From Selaginella moellendorffii (Eukaryota; Streptophyta; Lycopodiopsida; Selaginellales; Selaginellaceae): a DNA stretch of 64,000 bases. Below the pieces are notes generated by a model. That model was not told where the DNA came from and did no database searches. It saw only the letters and a program-made list of their open reading frames with translations. Where the stretch lies: NCBI RefSeq assembly GCF_000143415.4, contig NW_003314298.1:1271250-1335249 (forward strand), written 5' to 3'. Shown here piece by piece: positions 20,464 through 30,526 of this stretch (position 1 is the stretch's first letter; every line of letters begins with the position of its first letter). Both the position numbers and the translations under genes were made by a program.

Positions 20464-23400
20464 TGGAGGGACCTTGCGCGAATAAATCAATGACCCCTCC
20501 ATCTTTCTTTCGGGAGTATCATCAAGGGGTTCACTCGGCACCGGTTCATCCCGTGTTTACTTTCCAAGCTCGTTTTTATAACAAGAGGTCTCCTATTATT
20601 CTCTCCGTGTTGGTTGATACAGGTTCGAGTTTATCTTCTATTGCTCGACCTGTTACCACACGTTGTCGTTTACACTTGCGTCGTGCGGCGGAACCAGTTT
20701 TCATTCTTTATGGAACCGGCCGTACACATGCATGTGCACGGGATGAGGTGGACCTGGTTGTGCGTGTGGGCGATCTTGAACTTGAGTTGCAGTCGTTGCG
20801 GGTGGTGCCGAGTCAAGCTTTTGACCTCATTCTTGGTATGGATTGGTTGCAGCGCAATCATGCCAAGTGTGACTTTGAGGCTTCTCCCCCTTGTCTCATA
20901 CTTCCTTATATTTCATCCATTCCTCTCACTTCTATACCTCTTCGTCCCTCTACTTCTACCTCTGCTTCCATTACTTTTGTTCCCCCACTCTTTCCTTCTG
21001 TGTTTCCATCTTGTTCTGCTTTTCCCTTTTCCGATCCCTCTGACGATCTTTGTGTTACAGCAGTTGACCGGCTCATGAAGGAGTATTCTGATCTCTTTGA
21101 ATTTGACCTATCGTCTGGGGCCAAGATTGCCACATGTCATCCGATTCCAACCGGGGATGCTCATCCAATCAAGGTTCCTGTTCGTCGTCGGTCACCTAAG
21201 GAGATCAAGATTTTACGAGCCAACGTCAAGGAAATGCTGGAGAAGGGTGTTATTCGGAAGTCGCGGAGTCCTTGGGCATGTGAACCTCATCTTGTGACGA
21301 AGCCTGATGGGAGTATTCGTTTCTGCATCGACTATCGCCCGTTAAACGAAGTGACGATTCCAGATGTGTATCCTCTTCTTCACACTGCTGATCTCTTAGA
21401 TCGTCTGGGGCGAAGTCGTTGGTTCACCAAGCTAGATCTTGCTTCTGGGTATTGGCAAGTACCGATGGCCGAAGAAGATATTCCTAAGACTGCATTTTGT
21501 ACACTATTTGGTTTATATGAGTTCTTGGTGATGCCGTTTGGTTTGAACAATGCTCCCGCAACTTTCCAGCGGATGATGGACGAGGTTCTTTGCGATATGC
21601 CGGAAGTGACTGCTGACTTCATTGATGATGTCTTGATCCACTCGGAGGGGACGTGGGAGGAGCACGTTCGTGATGTTTGTAAAGTGTTGGATCGGCTACG
21701 TGATGTTGGTTTAAAGCTGAAGCGTGTCAGCCACAAATTTTTCCTTTCCAATTTGCCAGCTTACCTCGTCTATCCGTCCAACACTGCCTTGGCTTTTGCT
21801 AAGTTCCCTCGCCAAGGTTCTCGCCTATGGTACCAGCTCCTACTTGGTTTCAGCTACTCACTGCATGAGCGACGGGGTGTTAGCCATCCTTCCACGGATT
21901 CCCAAATCACTCCCAATCCCCCTCCCCGGGTTAGACTGGACTTAAGGTTCGGCTACACTCCCCGCAAGCACAAGCAGCCAAGCACACCAAGCTTCCAGGT
22001 TCCTAACATCCCTTGGTACCACAAGACTTGATCATGGGACCCTCTAAATCCCAAGTCTTGAGTGCAACACTTGCTTCGGGATGTCGGGGCGAAACACCGT
22101 GGCCTAGCGGCCCGGTATGGGTACCTCTCGCCCCCCTCTTCCATCCCGAAGGGAGGCCCAAGCCCCTAGGAAGGGCGAGGACCAATGAGCCGCATGGTAC
22201 TCAAGTGGGGCACCACTCCACATGAGCCAGGAGCACCGCAATCGGTTTCCCTTTCGGGAGTGGGAGCTGCTCTTGAGCACTTCCTTGGATGGCCCCTCCG
22301 GCACCAGCCAAGTCCATGCTCACTCCCACCCAAGGCCCCTCGGTCCCAGTCCCAACCTCAAGTCGGTTTGGAAGCCCAACTGGAGAGTCCCTTCTAAACT
22401 GGTTCCTGGACCTCACTATCCCTACTATACTTTTGGAACCCCTTGCAGCCCCCCCCCCCTGGGAGACGCACGCTTTGGGCTTTCACCCCTTGACCCGTAT
22501 TAGTATTTGGACTTAGTCTCTGGCTCGATCTCGGACCCGATTTCGGATCCGACTTCGAATTCGGGTTCGGACTCGATCACGGACTCGATCTTGGACCCGA
22601 TCTCGGACCCGACCTCGGACTCGACCTCGAACTCGGTCTCGGACCCGATTTCGGATCTCGGACTCCGTCTCGAACTCGGTCTCGAACTCGGACTCGAACT
22701 CGGTCCCCGAGTCGGTCTCGGACTCGATTCCGGACTCTATCTCGAACTCGGTCCTAGAGTCGGTCTTGAACTCGATCCTCGACTTGGTCCCATCCGATGA
22801 ACTCTTTGCCATTTCGGTCAAGCTTTTGGGGATCCTTTAGCCTTCGACATCTCGGGGAGTCGGTTCCTTACAACTCCACCACCCATAGAAGAAGTTCGAT
22901 GCCCACATCGAACGTCTCGTTTTATCCTACGACTTGTTGTCCATGTCTCCGGGGGCATCCCCCCACTTAGCGGTGTGCCTAAGTTAGCCTCCCCGGCCAA
23001 GAGCCCATGACAACGGAATATAGGTGTCCCTATACTCCTCACCTCACCACGCCCTAGTATAGGGTCGGGACTTGAACCCAGCCTTGCTTTACTAGGGGGT
23101 TGGGACTCGAACCCAACCTCCGTAGAATACGTCTACGGATTCGACATCCCCGCGGGGAGTTGGGCGTAGTGCCCTACGCCTGGTCGACCTATCCAACCCA
23201 TGCTAATTAGCTTACCTTTGGCGCGCCTTCGGGTCCCAACATATGCCACTAGCTCAACTTTGCAAATTGATATATTTTTAATTGAATTTTGCATAAGTAC
23301 ATAGAGTTCTGCCTTGCAGAAATTCCTCCACTAGATCTCGAGCGTTCGCTAGGTTCTCCTCCGGTTCCCATGTTGCTTCGCAGTGTGGAAATCCTCTCCA

Positions 23401-26400
23401 CTTCACATGGAACTCTCTCACCTCGCGTCCTTGTCGCTTGCTCTTGCGCGCATTGAGGATGGCCTCGACTTCGTATTCCTCTTCCCCTTGGATAACCTCA
23501 GGTAAAGGTCTCAATTGGTCCTTGCGAAGCGGATCCTCAAAGTACGGCTTGAGTAAGTTCACGTGGAACACTGGGTGCATCTTCCCCATCTCTCGAGGAA
23601 GTCGGAGTCGGTAAGCCACTTTACCGATTCGTGCCTCAATCTCGTAAGGCCCCGCGAACCTGCTTAAGGAACTCAAGATCAATTCATTTACAGGAATACA
23701 TGCATCTTTACCTTTGGGTCAACTTTCGGCTGATCCCACTTGGTAGTCTGAGGTTCTTGGTGTTCAGCCACACCTTCTCCCCAGCTTGGAACTCTACATC
23801 CCGACGCTTCTGGTTCGCGTATTTGGTTTGCCTTTGTTGAGCCCGTTCCAAGGAATCCCTCACTAGGTTCCAAATACTGAGTCTTTCCGCCGTGAATGCC
23901 TCCACTGCAGGCAACTCTCCATGATACTCGGCCACGCCGAGTTCCACAGGACCTTCAATAGCTCGCCCATTGATGACTTCCCATGGACTCACCCCGATAC
24001 TCGAATGTGGTGAGTTGTTATAACACATCTCCGCAAGTCCCAAATGACTTACCCAATCGGTCTGGTCTCCCGAGACATAGCATCGCAAATAATCCTCCAG
24101 CTGCCTATTCACCCTTTCCGTTTGTCCGTCTGTCAAGAAGTGTTAGTTCCCACAACTTGACTCAATACCCCATACCTGTCTGTGGGTGATAGGCTGTGCT
24201 GAATTTCAACTTGGTGCGATACTGTTCCAGGAGAGTCCTCCAGAACCTACTGGTGAAGATCTTATCTCGATCGGAGATGATCTCTTCCGGTCTTCCCCGC
24301 ACTCGAACCACTTGTTCGAAAAACAGCTTTGCCACACCTTCCGCATCCACCTCCGTTGTGGTGGGTATGAAGTGTGCCATTTTCGAAAATCGGTCCACCA
24401 CCACGAATATCGCATCAAACCCCTCGCTTGGAGGGAGTCCCGTGATGAAGTCCATCGTAAGACATTTCCACGGGCGATCTGGAATTGGGATGCTTTGCAA
24501 CAAGCCCCCACTAGCCTTAGTCACGGCTTTTACCTGCTGACATGTTGGACATGTCTTTACATAGTCTTGGACGTCCTTAGCCATATCTGGCCAATGGTAC
24601 TTCCTTTTGAGTAAGCCCATCGTCTTGGGCACTCCACCGTGTCCCGCAAGAGGTCCGTCATGACACTCTTCTAAGGCCACCTTCCTTAGTTCCCCTTCTG
24701 GAACATACACCCTCGTTTGCTTGTAATAAATGAGTCCGTTGCGTTCTGCATAGCCCGTTTTCTCTTCCGTTGGCAGCTCACCTCTCTGGTGAGCTTCCCG
24801 CGCCTCTAGATTCCTCAGCAACACTTCTTGTGCTAGACCATCATTCTCATATGCTGTCCGCACATCGTCCCAGAAGGTTGCTGTTGCGCTGGATATTGCC
24901 AACCTCAAGCTCGCTTTTCGACTTAGCGCATCCGCCACGATGTTGCTCTTCCCAGGCTTGTACAGAATTTCGCAATCAAACTCGGCCAAGGCATTGGCCC
25001 ACCGACCTTGTTTCCCTCTTAGGTCGGGCTGTGACAAGAAGTGTTTCGTTGCCACATTGTCCGTGTAAACCTTGAAGTGTCTCCCAAGGTAGTGTCGCCA
25101 CTCCTTAAGCGCCTTGACCACCGCAAACAATTCCTTCTCGTGGGCAGGCCACTTCCGTTGAGCCTTGTCCAGCTTCTTCGAGAAGAACGCTACCGGATGG
25201 TTGTCTTGCTTCAAAACTGCGCCCAACGCAAAGTCCGAAGCATCCGTTTCTACCTCAAAGTCCTTACCAAAGTCTGGTAATGCCAATACGGGAGCCTTCC
25301 TCAACTTCCCTTTGAGGTGGACGAATGCCGCCTCGCATTCCGCTGTCCACACCATCTTCCCTTTTCCTGTTTGGTCCGTTAAGGGCAGGGCTACTCTCGA
25401 ATAGTGTCTGATAAACTTTCGATAGTAGTTGCATAGCCCCAGGAATGCCCTCAACTCATGTACATTGGCTGGTCGCTCCCATTCCTGGATCGCTTGGACC
25501 TTCTCCGGGTCCACCTTGAGCCCGTCCTGGCCCACCACATGCCCGAGAAACTTTACCTCTTGTTGAGCAAAGTCACATTTGCTCTCTTTAGCATACAGCT
25601 TGTGTTCCCTTAGTTTCTCAAACACCTTCGCCAAGTGTTCGGCATGCTCCTCTAGCGTCTCGCTATAGATCAGGATGTCATCGATATAGACGACCACGAA
25701 GTGATCCAAATAGGGTACAAAGATATGGTTCATCAACGCCGAAAACATTGCCGGCGCATTGCACAGCCCAAAGGGCATCACCAGAAACTCAAAGCTTCCA
25801 TACCTCGTTCGACAGGTTGTCTTCTCGACATCTTCCTCGGCTACCCTGATCTGGTAGTATCCTGACCTTAGGTCAATCCTCGAGAAGTATTTTGCCTTTC
25901 CCAACCTATCGAACAGGTCCTCAATCCTTGGCAAAGGGTACTTGTTCTTCTTTGTATACTTGTTGAGCAACCGGTAGTCTATGCACATGCGCATAGATCC
26001 ATCTTTCTTTTTCACAAACAACACCGGCGCCCCATACGGCGACTTGCTCAACCTAACATACCCTTTGTCCACCAACTCCTCTAGTTGGCACTTGAGCTCC
26101 TTGAGTTCTTTTTCGTTCAAACGATAAGGTGGACGAACCACCGCCTCAGCGCCCTCGACCAGCTCAATCTTATGTTCTATCGGTCGTGCGGGGGGCAACC
26201 CCGCCGGTAGCTCCTCCGGCATGGTATCCTGGAATTGGTCCAACACTCGCTGGATCACTAAAGGCACTTCTTCCGTTCTTGTCTTTTTGTCACTCTTCAC
26301 TGAGAGTAAGCACAAAAAGGCTGCCTTAGTTCCTTTAGTGAGTTGTCCTCTCGTGGACACCAGGTTTAAACAGGATTCTTTGGCCTTGCTTTGCCCTACC

Positions 26401-29400
26401 TTTAGATCCTGGGCTTCCACCCTAGATCTTCTTCCTTGGGCATTCGCCAGTACCACAAGGTTCCTACCTTGTCCATGTAGGGCTACCACGAACCGATTGA
26501 ACCAATCCATTCCAAAGATCACGTCAAATCCCGCCATGTCCAACACGGTGAAATCCATGTCTACCTTCCAAGTCCCTACTTCGACTTTCGCTTGTCGAAG
26601 TACCTCATCGGTGCTTTGGCTACCTTGAACAAACTCTATAGTCCTTGGTTCGCCTAGCCGCTGCACCGTTAGTCCGGCTTGCCGGACTATGTCTGCAGCC
26701 ACAAAATTATCCGAAGCACCCGTGTCAATAAGGATCTTAACAAAGCTACCTCCGAGCTTCCCTCGGAGGGCTAGTAGATGTCGCGAACGACTCTCTACCA
26801 AAGTTGCTCGTGTAATGAGTAACTTTGAGTTAGGGACTGGATCACATACCTCATTTTGGACTTCACCCGACTTGATGGCCATATTGGCTCTGGCCTTCTT
26901 TGGGTAGGGACATTCCCTCGAAAAGTGTCCCGCTTCACCGCAGTTGTAGCATACGTTGTTTCCCACGCTGCTATATGACTTGACCTTCTTATCCGTGGGT
27001 TTGTCTCTTTTCGCTTGACTCCCCCACGTACTTGCTCGCTGGCCACCGGATTTGCCTTTCCGGAACCCCGAGGACTCATTCTTAGAGAAACTCTTCTTGA
27101 ATTTCCCCCTGCTATATGTTCCTCTCGGTTTGGCCAATGAGCCGCATGGTACTCAAGTGGGGCACCACTCCACATGAGCCGGGAGCACCGCAATCGGTTT
27201 CCCTTTCGGGAGTGGGAGCTGCTCTTGAGCACTTCCTTGGATGGCCCCTCCGGCACCAGCCAAGTCCATGCTCACTCCCACCCAAGGCCCCTCAGTCCCA
27301 GTCCCAACCTCAAGTCGGTTTGGAAGCCCAACTGTAGAGTCCCTTCTAAACTGGTTCCTGGACCTCACTATCCCTACTATACTTTTGGAACCCCCTGCAG
27401 CCCCCCCCCCCCCTGGGAGACGCACGCTTTGGGCTTTCACCCCTTGACCCGTATTAGTATTTGGACTTAGTCTCTGGCTCGATCTCGGACCCGATTTCGG
27501 ATCCGACTTCGGATTCGGGTTCAGACTCGATCACGGACTCGATCTCGGACCCGATCTCGGACCCGACCTCGGACTCGACCTCGAACTCGGTCTCGGACCC
27601 GATTTCGGATCTCGGACTCCGTCTCGAACTCGGTCTCGAACTCGGACTCGAACTCGGTCCCCGAGTCGGTCTCGGACTCGATTCCGGACTCTATCTCGAA
27701 CTCGGTCCTAGAGTCGGTCTTGGACTCGATCCTCGACTTGGTCCCATCCGATGAACTCTTTGCCATTTCGGTCAAGCTTTTGGGGATCCTTTAGCCTTCG
27801 ACATCTCGGGGAGTCGGTTCCTTACAAAGCGGTCAAAGTGTGTGTTTGGGTCCAAGGACACAACTTATCTTGGGTACCGTATTTCTCGTGAGGGTTTGCA
27901 AGTTGATCCTGACAAACTTATGGCTGTTCTAAAGTTCCCTACTCCGAAATGTGTGAATGATGTGCAGCGTTTTTTGGGTAAGGTGCAGTATCTCGGTCGT
28001 TTTGTGGATCATCTTTCCAATCGCACTACACCATTGCGAGCGTTGCTGAAGTCATCAACGTCATCTTTCATCTGGTCTCCGGATTGTGAGCGGGCATTCG
28101 TGGATCTCAAAGAGCTATTGACAACTCCTCCGGTTTTGGCATATCCTGACTACACTCGACCTTTTATTTTGCGCGTGGATGCTTCTGACATTGGTCTTGG
28201 AGGTGTGTTGATGCAAGAGAGCTCGAGTGTGCCTGGTCAGTGCCATCCCATTGCATACATAAGCCGTACATTACAACCAGCGGAGATGAACTACTCCACG
28301 ACGGAGAAGGAGTGTTTAGCAGCAGTCTGGGGTTTCGAGAAACTTCATGCATATCTCCATGGTTCTCGGACGTTACTTGAAGGTGACCATGCTGCTGTTA
28401 CTTCATTATTGAAGCGGAAGAACCTGGTTGGTCGTACGGCTCGATGGGCTTTGAAGCTTCAGATATATGATTTCGATGTTGTTCATCGCCCAGGGAGTTC
28501 TATGGCTGATGCTGATGCCCTTTCTCAAGCTCCTCTTCCTTCTCCACTCACTTCTCATGTTTCTGACGAACCTGTTGTTCCAGCATCTGTGGATTTTCTA
28601 GATGAGGATTCTGTGCCGTCGGCGGTTGCTGTCCTTGACGTTCAGTGTCCACAGGGCGTAGAGCAAGATCTACCTTCTCTTGATGAGGTTCGCGAGGCTC
28701 AAAAGATTGAGCCGTGGATTCGAAGGCTTCGAGATGGGTTTGAGAATCCTGCATCACTTGCTGATGACTTGCCTTTCCGGCATTTACATTCTCAATATCG
28801 CCTTGAAGATGGCCTTCTTTATTTTGTGGGGACGGATCCTGATGATCATTTACGGTTGGTGGTGCCTTCGGTGTTTATTCCACGGTTTCGCCATGCCTAC
28901 CATGATTCTCCTGTTCTAGGTGGGCATATGGGACACCGTCGTGTCACCGAGAAGCTGCGCAGGTCTTTCTATTGGCCGGAGATGCGACGTGATATTATCC
29001 GGTATGTGCGTAGCTGCGTTTGGTGCCAAGCTCGTAATACTCCCCCTTGTGCTGCGGAAGGACGGTTGGAGTCAATTGCAGTTTCCCGTCCGTTTGAGTT
29101 GGTGGCGTTTGATCTTATGGGACCTTTTCCACGATCGACTGCTGGCAATGAGTATGTTATTATTGCTTCTGACTACTTGACTCGTTGGGTGGAAGTTGGT
29201 GCTCTTGCTAGCGCCTCTGCAACTGCTGTTGGATACTTCCTCCTCAATCGAGTGGTGTTCCAGCATTCTTGTCCAGAGCGGATTCTTTCGGATAATGGTC
29301 CTGCATTTATGGCTGAGGTATTTCATGTTTTGACATCTCGGTTGGGGATACGCCACACTTTTACGAGTGCTTATCATCCACAATCAGACGGTCTGGTGGA

Positions 29401-30034
29401 ACGGCTTGTTCGGACATTCAAAGGGATGATTGCGAAGTATGTGAACTTTCAGCATTCGGATTGGGATGGTTATTTGCCATCTCTTTGGTATGCCTATGTC
29501 ACAGGGGTGCAGAGTTCTGTTGGTGCTTCACCATATAAACTTCTATATGGTCATGATCCAATATTACCAACAGAGCTGGGTTTACCTTCGCGATTGCCAC
29601 GAGCTCCTGATGCTAGGTCATGGGATCAGTATTTGACAAGCATTCTTCCACTTGTCCGAGCAGAGTCTACCGAACACTTAGGCCGCATACAAGTGGGACA
29701 ACAACGGCGCTACAACTCCCATCATCGTCCACCTGCGGAGTACAAAGTGGATGATTTGGTGTTAGTCCGTTTTCCCCATCTTACGGTACGTGGTTTATCT
29801 AAGGGGCTCCTTGTGCAATGGAAAGGACCATATCGGGTGTTACGGCAAGTTGGACCGCAAGTTTATGAGGTTCGGCATGACGTTCAGCAGGCCGATCCTC
29901 CGGAGATTGTGCATGTGCAACGGTTAAAACGCTTCATACAAAGGGATCAGAAGCAGTTAATACCGTCTACAGATCCGCCGATGCCTCCTCCTGACGTTCC
30001 TCCAGATCCTGGCCCATCTACAAGAGAACCTTGA
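20328..30034 (+). CDS. pol: Gypsy pol polyprotein, split by the nested element (20328-21724 and 27832-30034)
   Basis: The two parts are continuous in frame once the chromovirus (21725-27826) and one copy of the AAGCG duplication are ignored, so pol was open when hit. Order: protease (VLVDTGSS, about residue 94); reverse transcriptase (residues about 285-560; the metal-binding box is FIDD rather than YxDD; the break falls shortly after it); RNase H ([31 protein letters not shown]); integrase with HHCC finger and DDE core ([25 protein letters not shown]); then a GPY/F module (QWKGPYRVL). No chromodomain follows, and TGA is at 30032-30034. As it stands no intact polyprotein can be made from this locus. 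Confidence 0.9.
21725..22872 (-). repeat. 3' LTR of the chromovirus
   Basis: 1148 bp. It contains the CTATACTTTTGGA module (about 22426-22438), a poly-C run, and an array of CTCGGAC/CTCGAAC units at 22500-22790 that keeps many frames open. It shares this architecture with the LTR-D copies elsewhere in the window but is otherwise diverged. Confidence 0.85.
22873..23277 (-). other. chromovirus 3' untranslated region with T-arm-like boxes
   Basis: Lies between the polyprotein stop and the 3' LTR. It holds the polypurine tract (minus-strand GGGTGGTGGAG at 22873-22885). It also holds two tRNA T-arm-like sequences, at 23062-23083 and 23098-23118. The second is a 7 bp perfect stem (GGTTGGG/CCCAACC) around a 7-base loop and reads GGGTTCGAGTCCC on the minus strand. 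No coding frame. Confidence 0.6.
23278..27137 (-). CDS. pol: chromovirus gag-tail/pol polyprotein with chromodomain, three exons if spliced
   Basis: Continuous from the 5' deletion junction at about 27137 (the first codon there is TTG; the true start is lost) to 24176. It resumes at 24129-23712 and 23659-23278 after two intron-like gaps. Domains by residue: gag zinc knuckle [14 protein letters not shown] (63-76), protease [10 protein letters not shown] (about 135-144), RT with YIDD (about 480), RNase H ([23 protein letters not shown]), integrase HHCC and the first two catalytic Asp ([16 protein letters not shown]). After the first gap comes the catalytic Glu in TDGQTERVN. After the second come GPY ([12 protein letters not shown]) and a chromodomain (EYEVEAIL .. 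HVKWRGFP .. TWEPEENL). The chromodomain guides integration to modified chromatin in this clade. All catalytic residues looked for are present. Confidence 0.88.
23660..23711 (-). other. putative 52 bp intron between integrase C-terminus and GPY/chromodomain
   Basis: On the minus strand the sequence runs CCCAAAG|GTAAAGATGC .. CCTTAAGCAG|GTTCGCGG, with GT-AG ends. Without removal the frame stops at a TAA spanning the donor. Removal joins ..RKLTQR to [10 protein letters not shown] in frame, the expected order in chromoviruses. Confidence 0.6.
24130..24175 (-). other. putative 46 bp intron in the chromovirus integrase
   Basis: On the minus strand the sequence runs ACAG|GTATGGGG .. GGAACTAACACTTCTTGACAG|ACGG, with GT-AG ends and a CTAAC branch-point-like box at a normal distance from the AG. 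Read through, it gives a stop after [10 protein letters not shown]. Removed, it restores HPQTDGQTER, the conserved block with the catalytic Glu (phase 1). A random insertion with a duplicated ACAG could look similar, but the signals and the exact frame argue for an intron. Confidence 0.6.
27134..27826 (-). repeat. truncated 5' LTR of the chromovirus
   Basis: Matches 22182-22872 nearly base for base, with a different poly-C length. The junction at 27134 (CATTGG next to CCAAACC on the minus strand) marks the deletion that removed the rest of the LTR, the primer site and most of gag. Confidence 0.88.
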
Positions 30035-30066
30035 CGGCCTTCCATTATTCCGAGAGGAGGGGATGA

Positions 30067-30240
30067 TGTGAGGGCCAAGTGTACGGCTACGATGCCGTAT
30101 ACTAATATTAGCGTAGTGGATTTTGGTAGCTGTCGGATTGGTTTCAATCCGGACCACTCGCTCCTGTATATAAGCTAGGGTTTTTGGGCTAATTGATATG
30201 CACATTTCTGTATTCCCTTTCCATATTCTAGGCACTCACA
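30067..30240 (+). repeat. 3' LTR of the Gypsy element
   Basis: 174 bp, differing from the 5' LTR at three positions by eye. Preceded by the purine tract GAGAGGAGGGG. The TATATAAG box is intact. Confidence 0.92.
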
Positions 30241-30526
30241 TGGTGCAATAAACTAGAAAAGGAGGTTTTAAAATTATAAATACAAAATAAATTTAAATGC
30301 ATAACAACTGCTAGATGGTAAAATATTCCAAAATATTCAAGTATATTCTATATATTCACTTAAACAAACCAAAAAGTAAATTTAAGCCGTTTATAAATTA
30401 TATAGACATGTTTATAATTTATAAACTCAAAAGTAATCTAAAAGAATATCAACCGTTAGATCATAAAATATGCTAGAATATCCAAACAAATTCTAAGTAT
30501 ATCCATCAGTCATTACTCTGTTAGCG
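30241..30526. other. AT-rich spacer upstream of the PPR gene
   Basis: Contains an imperfect direct repeat: 30305-30361 and 30450-30507 share GCTAGAT/GTTAGAT.., AAAATAT.. and AAGTATAT blocks. No clear TATA box can be singled out in such AT-rich sequence. Confidence 0.4.

Larger units (their letters stand above)
21725..27826 (-). mobile_element. chromovirus (Ty3/Gypsy with chromodomain) nested in the RT of another Gypsy element
   Basis: Ends are TGTCAG (21725) and CTTACA (27826). AAGCG lies directly on both sides (21720-21724 and 27827-27831), a perfect 5 bp duplication. On the minus strand the order is: 5' LTR remnant 27826-27134, polyprotein 27137-23278, 3' untranslated region with polypurine tract GGGTGGTGGAG, and 3' LTR 22872-21725. 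The 5' LTR lacks the part equivalent to 21725-22181, and the primer site and nearly all of gag are gone; the LTR runs straight into gag's tail. About nine mismatches in 693 bp of shared LTR indicate a young insertion. Either the deletion followed insertion, or a deleted copy was mobilised in trans. Confidence 0.93.
19138..30240 (+). mobile_element. Gypsy LTR retrotransposon with 174 bp LTRs, interrupted by a nested chromovirus
   Basis: The LTRs at 19138-19311 and 30067-30240 are both 174 bp, with perfect TGTGAG/CTCACA ends and three mismatches by eye, so the insertion is fairly recent. Without the nested 6.1 kb element and its 5 bp duplication, the element is about 5.0 kb: leader, gag (19531-20463), pol in the -1 frame, and a polypurine tract GAGAGGAGGGG just before the 3' LTR. 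Both LTRs have TATATAAG (19238-19245 in the 5' copy). TTGGTGGAGATGAGGGG follows the 5' LTR as a possible primer site; I cannot assign its tRNA. No matching target duplication is seen at the outer ends. Related copies: 16880-18845 and a solo LTR relic near 51134-51265. Confidence 0.92.

Noticed and set aside
22222-22821. Open frames over the chromovirus LTRs (also 27174-27775)
   Set aside because: Repeat-driven frames in an LTR, duplicated in both LTRs, with no domain.
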